DNA of 60,197 nucleotides from Ruminococcus sp. (lineage in GTDB: Bacteria > Bacillota > Clostridia > Oscillospirales > Ruminococcaceae): assembly GCA_031262835.1 (NCBI GenBank), contig JAISGY010000050.1, positions 1 through 60,197 of the forward strand, given 5' to 3'. The position numbers were made by a program, and so were the translations under genes. The notes under the pieces were generated by a model that had not been told where the DNA came from, did not search any database, and was given only the letters and a program-made list of their open reading frames with translations. This document shows positions 31,495-39,210 of this stretch, in pieces. Each line of letters opens with the position of its first letter. Position 1 is the stretch's first letter.

Positions 31495-32424
31495 TTAATC
31501 TAAATTATAGTTGTAAAAACAAATATTAAGGTCAACCGGCGTATTTATTCCGTCAACCTTGCCTTCTGAAGAATATTGCCACATACGAAAATCGTACGCA
31601 AAAGTCGGGTCGTCGCCGTCTCTGTCATGCTCGGCGTACCAAAAATCGTACTTGCAGACTCTCCGCATATCAAGCTTAAGATAAGCCATACGCTTGTTGG
31701 CGTAAACCATCGGGCGGTAGCCTTCCTCAAAAATCCTGTCGCAAAAAACCTCGCAAACTTCGGTTAAAACCTCGCCGCTAACCTCATTCTGACGAACATT
31801 TTCGGCGGAGGTTATTTCTATGTCGAGGGCAACCGGGTACGACAGCTGATAAGGCTTAATCTGTTCAATAACAAATTCCGCCTCCTCAAGTGCTTCTTTC
31901 GCGTCAACCGCCTGCGAGTAAAAATAAACCCCGACGTCAACGCCTGCGTCAATCGCACCCGCTATGTACTCATGAAACTTCGTGTCAACGGTAAGCTCGC
32001 CGGACTCATAGCCCCTGTACCCCACGCGAATCATCGCGAAATCTATCCCGTCAGCCTTAACCGCTTCCCAGTCGATAGTTTCGGAGTAATATGACACGTC
32101 AATCCCGGTGCTTGATGTTATAAACCCGTCAACTTCATAGCGATAACGCCCGTCTGAGTAGTAAAGGTTATCGAAGTCGTAGGAATTCCGCGGAACGCCC
32201 TCAAGCGCGGCAATTGAAATCTCCCCGAGGTAGGAGTCCTTAATCGTAACGAGGTCTGTACTCTCGGGATATGTAAAAGTTGGCACAGCAGAGGCGTATG
32301 CCGAAAGGGATAAATTTTCTGCCTTAAGTTTCCCGATATTAATCTGCCCGATAATAACGAGAGCTATGAGGGTTAATATTATCGCGAGGGCGAGGATTAA
32401 AATTGCGGCGATTTTCTTATTCAT
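31495..32424 (-). CDS. GH25 lysozyme-like muramidase, membrane anchored
   Basis: The start is ATG 32424 (MNKKIAAILILALAIILTL), following GGAG, giving about 309 residues. A single N-terminal membrane segment is followed by about 80 residues of linker, then the GH25 domain. It has TGIDVSYYSETIDWEAVKA, MIRVGYRG, VYFYSQA, SYPVALDIE (catalytic Asp and Glu region), the WYAEHDRD region and the end MWQYSSEGKVDGINTPVDLN. It cleaves peptidoglycan glycan strands outside the cell. It is a single gene with its own promoter at 32432. Confidence 0.92.
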   Translation of the reverse strand: MNKKIAAILILALAIILTLIALVIIGQINIGKLKAENLSLSAYASAVPTFTYPESTDLVTIKDSYLGEISIAALEGVPRNSYDFDNLYYSDGRYRYEVDGFITSSTGIDVSYYSETIDWEAVKADGIDFAMIRVGYRGYESGELTVDTKFHEYIAGAIDAGVDVGVYFYSQAVDAKEALEEAEFVIEQIKPYQLSYPVALDIEITSAENVRQNEVSGEVLTEVCEVFCDRIFEEGYRPMVYANKRMAYLKLDMRRVCKYDFWYAEHDRDGDDPTFAYDFRMWQYSSEGKVDGINTPVDLNICFYNYNLD

Positions 32425-32431
32425 GTCTCCT

Positions 32432-32460
32432 ATTATAACATAATACGATATAAATTGCAA
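32432..32460 (-). promoter_or_regulatory. Promoter of the GH25 gene
   Basis: On the minus strand TTGCAA (32455-32460) and TATAAT (32432-32437) are 17 bp apart, and the ATG lies 7 bp after the -10 box, so the leader is very short or absent. Confidence 0.8.
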
Positions 32461-32464
32461 GGGG

Positions 32465-32499
32465 AAATAAAAAGAAAGAGACTGTAAAGGAGTCTCTTT
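32465..32499 (-). terminator. Terminator after the Rpn remnant
   Basis: On the minus strand AAAGAGACT and AGTCTCTTT form a 9-bp stem followed by CTTTTTA. It sits between the Rpn remnant and the GH25 promoter. Confidence 0.75.
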
Positions 32500-32515
32500 C
32501 GTGTTTATGCGGCGG

Positions 32516-32914
32516 TTATACATTACCTTTAAGTGCTGCTTCTAATAAATCAGGAGAAACGCCAAGACCAAGCAATCGTTTTGACAATTCGAGAGCTCGT
32601 TCTTTCTTAGCATAAGCAAGTGCCGACGCCTCATTATGCCTCGTGCGGTCGCGTAAACGTTCTATTTCGTAGAATTCCGGTGATACAGCTACACTTTTAT
32701 ATGCATTAACAGCCTCACTCATAACGGGTACCCCCTTTTTTATTATCTCGTCCAATTCCTCTTCGGTTTCGGCTTTAAAAAACGCAAGCCAAAATTTGAT
32801 TTCCTCGTCGCCGTCATTTGGTTCGGGCAGCTTTTTAAGCTCGAAATAGTGCATAATCTGATTAATATCAAGCCGACAAAACTTATCGCCTATTTCCTTC
32901 GGCGTGGGAAACAA
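32516..32914 (-). pseudogene. C-terminal remnant of an Rpn-family nuclease/transposase protein
   Basis: The 132-codon frame, which would need a TTG start, matches only the C-terminal part of Rpn/PD-(D/E)XK transposase-like proteins: KKLPEPNDGDEEIKFWLAFF, KAETEEELDEI, EAVNAYKSVAVSPEFYEIER and a charged A-rich helix. The nuclease domain that should precede it is absent. It lies downstream of the peptide array and has a well-formed promoter (32929) and terminator (32465), so a fragment may still be expressed. Confidence 0.65.
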
Positions 32915-32928
32915 AACTTACTGTTTTA

Positions 32929-32957
32929 ATTATACACCCCAATTTTCGTTTTGTCAA
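32929..32957 (-). promoter_or_regulatory. Promoter upstream of the Rpn remnant
   Basis: On the minus strand TTGACA (32952-32957) and TATAAT (32929-32934) are 17 bp apart, starting 3 bp beyond the terminator of the peptide array. Confidence 0.8.
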
Positions 32958-32960
32958 TAG

Positions 32961-32990
32961 GAAAACGGCACAACCGCGTGTGCCGTTTTC
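32961..32990 (-). terminator. Terminator of the precursor-peptide array
   Basis: A perfect 12-bp stem (GAAAACGGCACA and TGTGCCGTTTTC) surrounds a 6-nt loop just after the last peptide gene. The minus-strand downstream side carries TTTTC. Confidence 0.78.
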
Positions 32991-33004
32991 TTATAAGCGA
33001 AAAG

Positions 33005-33361
33005 CTAAATGGTTCTCCAATTCGGGGCTTCGGGGAGCTTGCAATAAAACTGTTCGATGCGATAATTTGAGCAGGAGTTACAGCACCTCCAGAAAACGCC
33101 GTAATCGGTTTTCGTGTATGCGTCACATATCCTGTACATGGATGTAAAAGTATCCATTACGAGATGGTCGTACTTGTCTCTAAGCCCGCCGCCAATGGAA
33201 TCGAGCTCTGCTTCGGAAAGCTCCCCTTTTGGGTTATCTCTTGCGGCGATTATTTTTTGTGCTTCTTCTAAGGCTATTTCCTTGCCGTTCGCCTTAAAGA
33301 TATCAACAATCGCCTCCGCTGATGCCGCGCCTTTGATTTGCTCTAAAACTTGGTTTTCCAT
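33005..33361 (-). CDS. Nif11-leader precursor-like peptide, array position 10 (last)
   Basis: The preferred start is ATG 33361 (MENQVLEQIKGAASAEAIVD), after GGAGG. Residues 1-60 form a Nif11-like leader ending ELSEAELDSIGGG. The predicted core starts LRDKYDHLVMDTFTSMYRIC and carries Cys in ICDA, WRCCNSC and FYC before APNWR. The open frame continues upstream into a decayed piece of another leader (ILEQFKSAG). It is the last gene before the array terminator. Confidence 0.8.
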   Translation of the reverse strand: MENQVLEQIKGAASAEAIVDIFKANGKEIALEEAQKIIAARDNPKGELSEAELDSIGGGLRDKYDHLVMDTFTSMYRICDAYTKTDYGVFWRCCNSCSNYRIEQFYCKLPEAPNWRTI

Positions 33362-33414
33362 GATATATCCTCCGTAAAATATATTTTCGGCTATCCCCGC
33401 CGACTTAAATTGCT

Positions 33415-33597
33415 CTAAAATTCCGATGCAGACGGGTTGTAACAAAAAGTTATATTCCCCTCAACAAAGCTAAATGCACAGCACGAGCAGTTTTTTTCTG
33501 CCCCTTTTATGTAAGAAACCTCCAAAAAATCGCAGACGCTATGAAGCGGGTCCCAAACGATAAACGTCCCGTCCCGAAGTCTCGACGACTTTTCCAA
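33415..33597 (-). CDS. Leaderless core peptide of the Nif11-type array, position 9
   Basis: The TTG at 33597 follows GGGGG by 8 nt. The 60-residue product goes from a four- or five-residue start (MEKSS) straight into the core block LRDGTFIVWDPLHSVCDF, then CSCCAFSF and FCYNPSASEF. Compared with its neighbours the whole leader is missing, as if deleted in frame. Its end runs into a relic of the next leader. It may be an inactive remnant or a core expressed without a leader. Confidence 0.55.
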   Translation of the reverse strand: MEKSSRLRDGTFIVWDPLHSVCDFLEVSYIKGAEKNCSCCAFSFVEGNITFCYNPSASEF

Positions 33598-33609
33598 ACT
33601 TACGTCCCC

Positions 33610-33978
33610 CTAACTAAAGAATATATTTCCGCCGCATTCGAAGTCCGGATTATTACAATAACGATACAAAAAGGCTTCATGTAAAAAAGAACAGGTTAAG
33701 CAACACTTTTCATTAAACCGCGAGTTCGGAGCACGATTAAAAGAATTACATACATAGTTGCCGGGATATATGATAACAAGGTTTCCGTCAAAGTCCCGTA
33801 AACCGCCTGTGATAGCTTCAAGTTCCGCTTCGGTAAGTTCCGCTTCCGGGTTGTCCCCTGCGGAAAAGATTTTTTCTGCGGTCTCTATGCTTATTTCCTT
33901 GCCGATTCCCTTAAAAAACCCGACGATTTCTTCCGCCGATTTAGCACCTTTGAATTGCTCTAAAATCCCGTTTTTCAT
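33610..33978 (-). CDS. Nif11-leader precursor-like peptide, array position 8
   Basis: The 122-residue product has a leader MKNGILEQFKGAKSAEEIVG ... ELTEAELEAITGG (to about residue 60). The core is LRDFDGNLVIIYPGNYVCNS, then EKCCLTC, LYRYCNNPDF and a short ECGGNIFFS end. The four conserved Cys positions of the array are all present. The ATG follows GGAGG. It is a close paralogue of positions 6 and 7. Confidence 0.85.
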   Translation of the reverse strand: MKNGILEQFKGAKSAEEIVGFFKGIGKEISIETAEKIFSAGDNPEAELTEAELEAITGGLRDFDGNLVIIYPGNYVCNSFNRAPNSRFNEKCCLTCSFLHEAFLYRYCNNPDFECGGNIFFS

Positions 33979-33994
33979 AAATAAATCCTCCTAA

Positions 33995-34357
33995 TTAATA
34001 AAATACAGTTCCGCCCCATTGGAAGTCCGGACAACCGCAATGACAATAGAAAAAGCTTTCTCGATAATAAGTACAGCTTAAGCAGATACGGTCGGGGTAT
34101 CTCGATTTTGGATTATTTTCGTAGCAATTACACACGTAACTGCCGGGAAGCAGGATAATGAGGTCTCCGTTTTTATCCCGCAAGCCGCCTGTAACAGCTT
34201 CAAGTTCCGCTTCGGTAAGTTCCGCCTCCGGGTTGTCGTTGCTGAAGATTTTTTCTGCTGTTTCGAGGGTTATTTCCTTGTCGAGTTTCTTAAAAAGCTC
34301 GACGATTTCCTCCGCTGATTTCGCGCCTTTGAGTTGTTCTAAAACCGGGTTTTTCAT
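33995..34357 (-). CDS. Nif11-leader precursor-like peptide, array position 7
   Basis: The 120-residue product has leader MKNPVLEQLKGAKSAEEIVE ending ELTEAELEAVTGG. The core LRDKNGDLIILLPGSYVCNC is followed by RICLSCTYYRESFFYCHCGC and PDFQWGG. It is nearly identical to position 6, differing mostly at scattered sites, so the pair arose by recent duplication. The ATG lies in an ACATATG context after GGAGG. Confidence 0.87.
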   Translation of the reverse strand: MKNPVLEQLKGAKSAEEIVELFKKLDKEITLETAEKIFSNDNPEAELTEAELEAVTGGLRDKNGDLIILLPGSYVCNCYENNPKSRYPDRICLSCTYYRESFFYCHCGCPDFQWGGTVFY

Positions 34358-34373
34358 ATGTATGCCCTCCTAA

Positions 34374-34736
34374 TTAATAAAGTACAATTCCGCCCCATTG
34401 GAAGTCCGGACAGCCGCAATGACAATACTGAAGGCTTTGTCGACAATAAGTACAGCTTAAGCAGATACGATCGGGTTCTCTGGATTTTGGATTATTTTCG
34501 TAACAATTACATACGTAAATGCCGGGAAACAGGATAATGAGGTCTCCGTTTTTATCCCGTAAGCCGCCTGTAATAGCTTCAAGTTCCGCTTCGGTAAGTT
34601 CCGCTTCCGGGTTGTCGTTGCTGAGGATTTTTTCTGCTGTTTCGAGGCTTATTTCCTTGTCGATTTTCTTATAAAACTCGACGATTTCCTCCGCTGATGT
34701 CATACCTTTCAGTTGCTCTAAAACCGGGTTTTTCAT
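34374..34736 (-). CDS. Nif11-leader precursor-like peptide, array position 6
   Basis: The 120-residue product has leader MKNPVLEQLKGMTSAEEIVE ending ELTEAELEAITGG. The core LRDKNGDLIILFPGIYVCNC is followed by RICLSCTYCRQSLQYCHCGC and PDFQWGG. The cysteine count is raised to eight in this core and includes the CHCGC cluster. It is a close twin of position 7. Confidence 0.87.
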   Translation of the reverse strand: MKNPVLEQLKGMTSAEEIVEFYKKIDKEISLETAEKILSNDNPEAELTEAELEAITGGLRDKNGDLIILFPGIYVCNCYENNPKSREPDRICLSCTYCRQSLQYCHCGCPDFQWGGIVLY

Positions 34737-34758
34737 ATGTATGCCCTCCGAATGAATT

Positions 34759-34983
34759 TTACATGAACGAATCGAAATATCTCCAAAAATCTTCTAAAGT
34801 GAAGTTGCCGTCATAAGGATTGCCGCCGGAAACTTCTTCTGCCGCCGCCTTAATCTCTTCCCGTCTTTTTATTGCCGCCGCCGCAGCGTCAAGGGTAATT
34901 TCCCTGCCGTTCGCCTTAAAAATCCCGACGATTTCCTCCGCCGTCTTAGCATTTTTAAGTTCCTCTAAAACTTTGCTATCCAT
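34759..34983 (-). CDS. Nif11-leader precursor-like peptide with a short Cys-free core, position 5
   Basis: The start is ATG 34983 (MDSKVLEELKNAKTAEEIVG), after GGAGG. The leader ends AAAEEVSGG near residue 54. The remaining core is only about 20 residues (NPYDGNFTLEDFWRYFDSFM), aromatic and acidic, with no Cys. It therefore shares the leader type but not the C...CxxC...C core. It may be a different product class or a truncated member. Confidence 0.75.
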   Translation of the reverse strand: MDSKVLEELKNAKTAEEIVGIFKANGREITLDAAAAAIKRREEIKAAAEEVSGGNPYDGNFTLEDFWRYFDSFM

Positions 34984-35000
34984 ATGTATATCCTCCGTAA

Positions 35001-35357
35001 TTAAAATGCAGACAGAACGAATTCTAATCTCCTGAAGTTCGGAGCACTCGACCTGCCGCAACTGCCAAAAATTACAGTTAACTCACAAAATTTACAGCTC
35101 CAACAACATTTATTTGCTCCTTTATATTCTTCGCTTTCTTCATGAGCATCACAAATGGTGTCGATGGGATACAGGAGCAAGAGGCGTCCGCTAAAGCCCT
35201 TGACGCCGCCGCCCGCAATAGCCTCAAGCTCCGCGTCGGAAAGCTCCGGTTTGCCTTTACCGGCAATAATTTTCTCTGCCGTTTCAAGGCTTAGTTCCTT
35301 GCCGTTCGCCTTAAAAATTTCAACGAGTTCTTCTGCCGTCTTAACTTGATTCTCCAT
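35001..35357 (-). CDS. Nif11-leader precursor-like peptide, array position 4
   Basis: The 118-residue product has a shortened leader (MENQVKTAEELVEIFKANGK ... ELSDAELEAIAGGG). The core GFSGRLLLLYPIDTICDA is followed by KCCWSCKFC, FGSCGRSSAPNFRR and a hydrophobic tail. Cys positions align with the other members, plus one extra Cys. It starts after GGAGG, in an ACATATG context. Confidence 0.84.
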   Translation of the reverse strand: MENQVKTAEELVEIFKANGKELSLETAEKIIAGKGKPELSDAELEAIAGGGVKGFSGRLLLLYPIDTICDAHEESEEYKGANKCCWSCKFCELTVIFGSCGRSSAPNFRRLEFVLSAF

Positions 35358-35374
35358 ATGTAAGACCTCCGTAA

Positions 35375-35761
35375 TTAAGCATAAGTGCTACTGAGTTCAT
35401 ATGACCAGTTCCGGAAGTTCGGAACGTGTGATAGGATGCAATAATCATAAAATGTTTTTTCGACGCGAAGATTTTTACAATAAAAACAACGCTTAATTGT
35501 GGTTGGAAAGGGCGGGTTAAAAGCATCACAAGAGTAGTTGTTAGGAGACGCGATAATGAGGTTGCCGTCAAAATCCCTTAAGCCGCCGCCTGTAACGGAA
35601 TCAAGCTCTGAGTCGGAAAGTTCCGCTTTTGATTTGTTTTTTGCGGCAATGATTTTTTCAGCGGTGTCAAGGCTTATTTCATCCCCCGCCGCCTTAGAGA
35701 GCAGAACGAGTTCTTCCGCCGTTTCTACGTTTATCAGTTTCTCTTTAGTTTGGTTTTCCAT
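35375..35761 (-). CDS. Nif11-leader precursor-like peptide, array position 3
   Basis: The start is ATG 35761 (MENQTKEKLINVETAEELVL), after GGAGG. The longer open frame upstream runs through the preceding gene's end. The leader ends ELSDSELDSVTGGG. The core LRDFDGNLIIASPNNYSCDA is followed by KRCFYCKN, FYDYCILSHVPNFRNW and a Ser/Thr-rich tail. Four Cys are in the conserved pattern. Confidence 0.84.
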   Translation of the reverse strand: MENQTKEKLINVETAEELVLLSKAAGDEISLDTAEKIIAAKNKSKAELSDSELDSVTGGGLRDFDGNLIIASPNNYSCDAFNPPFPTTIKRCFYCKNLRVEKTFYDYCILSHVPNFRNWSYELSSTYA

Positions 35762-35777
35762 ATCTAACCCTCCTTGA

Positions 35778-36083
35778 TTATTCCCAGCGTGTCGATATTC
35801 TCCTGAAGTTCGGTGCACTTTTTTGAACGCAATAATAATACAAAAATCCCTCGCGATTATAACGACAACCTTGACAGTATTTCATTTTACTGTATTCAGC
35901 CTGTTCAAAATTATCACAAATGTAGTCAAGCGACGCGAGTATGAGGTGTCCGTCCCCATCTCTGACGCCGCCCCCCGCAATAGCTTCAAGCTCCGCCTCG
36001 GAAAGCTCCGATTTGTCTTTAGAAGCAATAATTTTCTCCGCGAGTAGAGCAAGTTCTTCTGCCGTCTTAACTTGATTTTCCAT
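35778..36083 (-). CDS. Nif11-leader precursor-like peptide with shortened leader, position 2
   Basis: The 101-residue product starts MENQVKTAEELALLAEKIIA. Compared with position 4 an internal leader segment (VEIFKANGKELSLET) is missing. The leader still ends ELSEAELEAIAGGG. The core VRDGDGHLILASLDYICDNF is followed by YCQGCRYN, YYYCVQKSAPNFRR. Four Cys are in the conserved pattern. Confidence 0.83.
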   Translation of the reverse strand: MENQVKTAEELALLAEKIIASKDKSELSEAELEAIAGGGVRDGDGHLILASLDYICDNFEQAEYSKMKYCQGCRYNREGFLYYYCVQKSAPNFRRISTRWE

Positions 36084-36106
36084 ATGTAATCCCTCAACTT
36101 AAAATA

Positions 36107-36295
36107 TTATGCAGGTAAGCACATACCGTCCCCGGTGCGATGGTGTACACAGTTACCACATACAGCAGGAGCTAATGTGCCTTCTACCCGCGAGTAGTTG
36201 CTGCATCTTTTAGTAGCCGGACCGCCGGGTATCCGAACAATTCCGCCCGATACGTCCCCGGCTTCGTTGTTTTCCGCTAAAATCTCTTTCTCCAT
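36107..36295 (-). CDS. Short-leader Cys peptide, array position 1 (first)
   Basis: The start is ATG 36295 (MEKEILAENNEAGDVSGG), after AAGGGG, giving 62 residues. The leader is only about 18 residues but still ends in GG. The core is different from the rest: IVRIPGGPATKRCSNYSRVE, then VCGNCVHHRTGDGMCLPA, with four Cys. It is the promoter-proximal gene of the array. It may be a distinct product, or a leader truncated by deletion. Confidence 0.72.
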   Translation of the reverse strand: MEKEILAENNEAGDVSGGIVRIPGGPATKRCSNYSRVEGTLAPAVCGNCVHHRTGDGMCLPA

Positions 36296-36341
36296 ATGTA
36301 ACCCCTTGTTAATATAAACCGCAAAGTTTGGTAACAATTAC

Positions 36342-36370
36342 AGTATATCATAACAATTTCTGTTTGTCAA
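36342..36370 (-). promoter_or_regulatory. Promoter of the precursor-peptide array
   Basis: On the minus strand a perfect TTGACA (36365-36370) and TATACT (36342-36347) are 17 bp apart. It lies about 45 bp upstream of the first peptide gene, and no other promoter of this quality is seen before the terminator at 32961. Confidence 0.85.
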
Positions 36371-36402
36371 TACCAAAACGAAAATTTTTTTCAAATTGTC
36401 AC

Positions 36403-36431
36403 TTTACAAAATACTATTAATATGTTATAAT
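36403..36431 (+). promoter_or_regulatory. Promoter of the 36463 operon
   Basis: TTTACA (36403-36408) and TATAAT (36426-36431) are 17 bp apart and 31 bp before the ATG at 36463. It is divergent from the peptide-array promoter. Confidence 0.8.
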
Positions 36432-36462
36432 ATAAAAATAGAAGTATTAAAATGGTAGTTTT

Positions 36463-36735
36463 ATGCAAAGTGGGCGCAAAATCCCCCTCGGGGACATATT
36501 GACGGTTTTCTTTATCGTCGCGGTAGGTTTAATGTGGGTCTTCGCGGACCGACTTGGTATTAATGTTATAACCCTTATCGGGCTTACGATTTTTGCAGTC
36601 GCGCTGATGATAAACTTCGTTGCCGCAAGAAAAGCACGGAGAAAAACCGCCGAACTTACCCGCAAGGTCGAAGAGGTAAGAACACATATCGGCGAAGATG
36701 ACAACACAAACCAAAAGGATAAATATTATTTTTAG
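36463..36735 (+). CDS. Small two-span membrane protein
   Basis: The 90-residue product has two hydrophobic segments, IPLGDILTVFFIVAVGLMWV (about 7-26) and VITLIGLTIFAVALMINFVA (about 35-54). A basic, helical cytoplasmic tail follows (RKARRKTAELTRKVEEV). It lies 8 bp before the gene at 36744 and shares its promoter. The family is not recognised. Its divergent position beside the peptide array invites a role in export or immunity, but nothing shows this. Confidence 0.7.
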   Translation: MQSGRKIPLGDILTVFFIVAVGLMWVFADRLGINVITLIGLTIFAVALMINFVAARKARRKTAELTRKVEEVRTHIGEDDNTNQKDKYYF

Positions 36736-36743
36736 GAATAAAT

Positions 36744-38585
36744 ATGGTAAAGCCTTCTAACCTCTATTTCACAGATAGAACAAATTCCGGGAACGCCTTC
36801 TTTAAGCTTGAAGTCGGAAGGTCTCTGTTACAGTTTTCGGAATTTGATTTTACCTTTTTCTGGGAAACTGCAATAGAAGCGGGCAGACAGGCGAAAAGGA
36901 CAGGCACCCTCCCGAAGGCGACGATGGACTCCGCCCGCGCCGCAATCTCGAAAGCCCACCCCTTCATCTACGCGGGGCGCGACGGCGACTTTTCGGATAT
37001 CGTCCTCGACTGCATAATCGAGTATATATGCCGGTCAGAGAGGCTTTCCGAGGACGAGCTCTGGATGCGCTGCATTTCGAGCCGAATCCCCTACGAGGCA
37101 GCCCTCTTCGAGCGGATTTCTAAATACAAAACCTTCCGCGGCGCGAACGAATGGACAATCGTTTCGGGTCTCCAAAAATACGTTAAGGACAAGATTAATT
37201 TTATCTACGAGGGCGAACAGCAAACCTCCCTTAAGTGCCTGACGTTAAAGCAGTATTTCGACCTTGCGTATTCGATTGCATCGAACGAATGTGCGATTCC
37301 GGGGAACGCGCTGCCGTCGATAAAGGTATATAACCCCTGCCTTGCGCCGAGCGCGGCGTTCGCGGTAAGCTCCTCCGCCGCGAAGTCGATTTATAAACGA
37401 TTAGAGGAGCAGCTCTATACAGTCCCCGACCTCTCCGACAATGATCGTGTTAACACCGAGCTTCTCGAAGACAAATTCGCGGTAACGGCGTACAGCTACA
37501 TGATGGGAATGTCCCGCCCGCAAGAACCCGAGGAGGAACTTTTCGTCAAGAATCTCGAAAACCTCCCCGAGAAGGTTTATGTGGTCAGCTCCTTGAAGGC
37601 TTTAATCGACCTTGAATTCGATATAATGTCCGAAACGGGCGTGCACCTTAAAAAGTGCGAAAACTGCGGACGCTACTTTTTAATAACGGCAACCGAATTC
37701 GGCGAAAAATACTGCGACAGGATTAATTCAAGCGGCTTAACCTGCAAAGCCCTCGCCGCAAGAATGCCGAAGTTAACAATGCCCCCGGAGCCGGAGCCGG
37801 TAGCCCCCCCGCCCCCGCCTGAGCCGGAACCGGTATATGTACCGCCGACTGTAGAGTATGAGCCCGACGAACTTGACGAGCCGGAAAATGTTCCGTTTGT
37901 AACAAATTCGCCGCCGCCCAAAACCTTTGCAGAGCCTGTTCGTGAATATTACACCCCGAAAATAGCGGTAGGCGCGGAAATCCCCGACAATATCGAGAAG
38001 CACTGCATAGCCCTCTATAACAGCATCTATAAAAGGGCTGACAAGGGCATCAGTGAAAATGACTTCCGCGATTGGTCTTCATACCTCTCGAACATGAAAA
38101 GGAACGTCAAGACCGGGGAGGGCACACTCGACCAACTCTTAGTTTTCCTCGCCTATTCCGATAAACTCGCCGACGATATTAAGCGAGCAGCCCGACAGAA
38201 GCGTTTTATCCCCCGAGAGCCGATAGAAAGGCTTAGGGATTTCGCGAGGGCAACCGACAATATGCACAGCATCGGCAACGTAAAATTCCCCGAATACAGC
38301 ATAACCCCGCCGCCGCCGCCTGCCACCCCGACCGACAAGGACTACTCAAACTATTTCGCGGAAGACAGAACACCGGCGTTTAAGACCTACACTCCCCCGC
38401 CCCCGCCGGTAATCCGCAATATCCCGGAAGAAGCGGTGCAGCAGTTCGCCCCCGCAAGTTTCGGAGAGCCCCCGCAAAAGTCGTTCGGGAACGTTAAGAT
38501 AAAGGACTCCGAGCCGGTAGAGATTGACGGGCGAAAAGCGACACTTGCAAATCCTGTTTGGGAACGCGTCAAGCGGGAGGAATGA
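36744..38585 (+). CDS. Unknown 613-residue protein with a zinc-finger-like motif and Pro-rich regions
   Basis: Three parts are visible. Residues 1-300 are helical and globular. Around residues 308-335 a CxxC...C pattern (KKCENCGRYFLITATEF, then YCDR) recalls the treble-clef-like motif of DUF6076-type clostridial proteins. After that come Pro/Glu-rich segments (PEPEPVAPPPPPEPEP and others) linking a helical block at about 410-500. No membrane segment is present. It is followed after 1 bp by the gene at 38587. Function unknown. Confidence 0.75.
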   Translation: MVKPSNLYFTDRTNSGNAFFKLEVGRSLLQFSEFDFTFFWETAIEAGRQAKRTGTLPKATMDSARAAISKAHPFIYAGRDGDFSDIVLDCIIEYICRSERLSEDELWMRCISSRIPYEAALFERISKYKTFRGANEWTIVSGLQKYVKDKINFIYEGEQQTSLKCLTLKQYFDLAYSIASNECAIPGNALPSIKVYNPCLAPSAAFAVSSSAAKSIYKRLEEQLYTVPDLSDNDRVNTELLEDKFAVTAYSYMMGMSRPQEPEEELFVKNLENLPEKVYVVSSLKALIDLEFDIMSETGVHLKKCENCGRYFLITATEFGEKYCDRINSSGLTCKALAARMPKLTMPPEPEPVAPPPPPEPEPVYVPPTVEYEPDELDEPENVPFVTNSPPPKTFAEPVREYYTPKIAVGAEIPDNIEKHCIALYNSIYKRADKGISENDFRDWSSYLSNMKRNVKTGEGTLDQLLVFLAYSDKLADDIKRAARQKRFIPREPIERLRDFARATDNMHSIGNVKFPEYSITPPPPPATPTDKDYSNYFAEDRTPAFKTYTPPPPPVIRNIPEEAVQQFAPASFGEPPQKSFGNVKIKDSEPVEIDGRKATLANPVWERVKREE

Positions 38586-38586
38586 T

Positions 38587-39210
38587 ATGGATTTTTACGA
38601 CGAAAAAACCGCAATAGACGGCATGGCGGACTTTATCCTTCGCGGCGGCGTAAGTATGTATAACACCCTCAAGTATATATACAGCCTCGCGGAGAGAGAT
38701 TTCTATAACGTTGACCTTAAGGACGTAATTAAGCTTGTTATTAACAATGTGACGAACGTCGACGGGCTAAGTGTTTTGGGACTGCGGGCAGAGGGTCCGA
38801 AAGTTTCTGAGATGGAGACGGAGGAATATAGGCGGCTGTTGCCGGCGATGGTTTATTCCCTTGCGGTGAGGACACCTGCCTTAAAGCCTGTAGTAATCGG
38901 CGGAAAGCCGCTTTCGGACGACCAGATTTATAAAATCTACCAAGCGGCAATGTCAAAAGGCGGGAATAACACCGACGACATTATCCCCGAAACCTTCCTC
39001 GAAATCAAGTACCTTGTTAAAAAAGGCAAACCGCTCCCGCCCTTTACGGCGGATTGGTATAAAAATTACATCTTCGCAAAAGTCCCCGAAATAAGCTCAA
39101 TTAAGAACAAGAACATCTTCCTGCTCGGCGCAGCCGATATCTTCTTCGGAATGTTTTACGCCTGCTTTTTCGAGGCACTGTCATCGCAATTAGAGGAATA
39201 CACAGCTTAA
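38587..39210 (+). CDS. Unknown 207-residue protein
   Basis: The ATG at 38587 follows GGAGG, and an upstream in-frame start would overlap the preceding gene by 60 bp. The product begins MDFYDEKTAIDGMADFILRG and contains the segment KPVVIGGKPLSDDQIYKIYQ. It has no Cys cluster and only a weakly hydrophobic end (FLLGAADIFFGMFYACFFEA). It is co-transcribed with 36744. The parS-like palindrome starts on the base after its stop codon. Confidence 0.65.
   Translation: MDFYDEKTAIDGMADFILRGGVSMYNTLKYIYSLAERDFYNVDLKDVIKLVINNVTNVDGLSVLGLRAEGPKVSEMETEEYRRLLPAMVYSLAVRTPALKPVVIGGKPLSDDQIYKIYQAAMSKGGNNTDDIIPETFLEIKYLVKKGKPLPPFTADWYKNYIFAKVPEISSIKNKNIFLLGAADIFFGMFYACFFEALSSQLEEYTA

Noticed and set aside
32516-36337. 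Phage or insertion sequence as carrier of the peptide array
   Set aside because: Only an Rpn C-terminal remnant is present. No transposase with inverted ends or integrase is visible.
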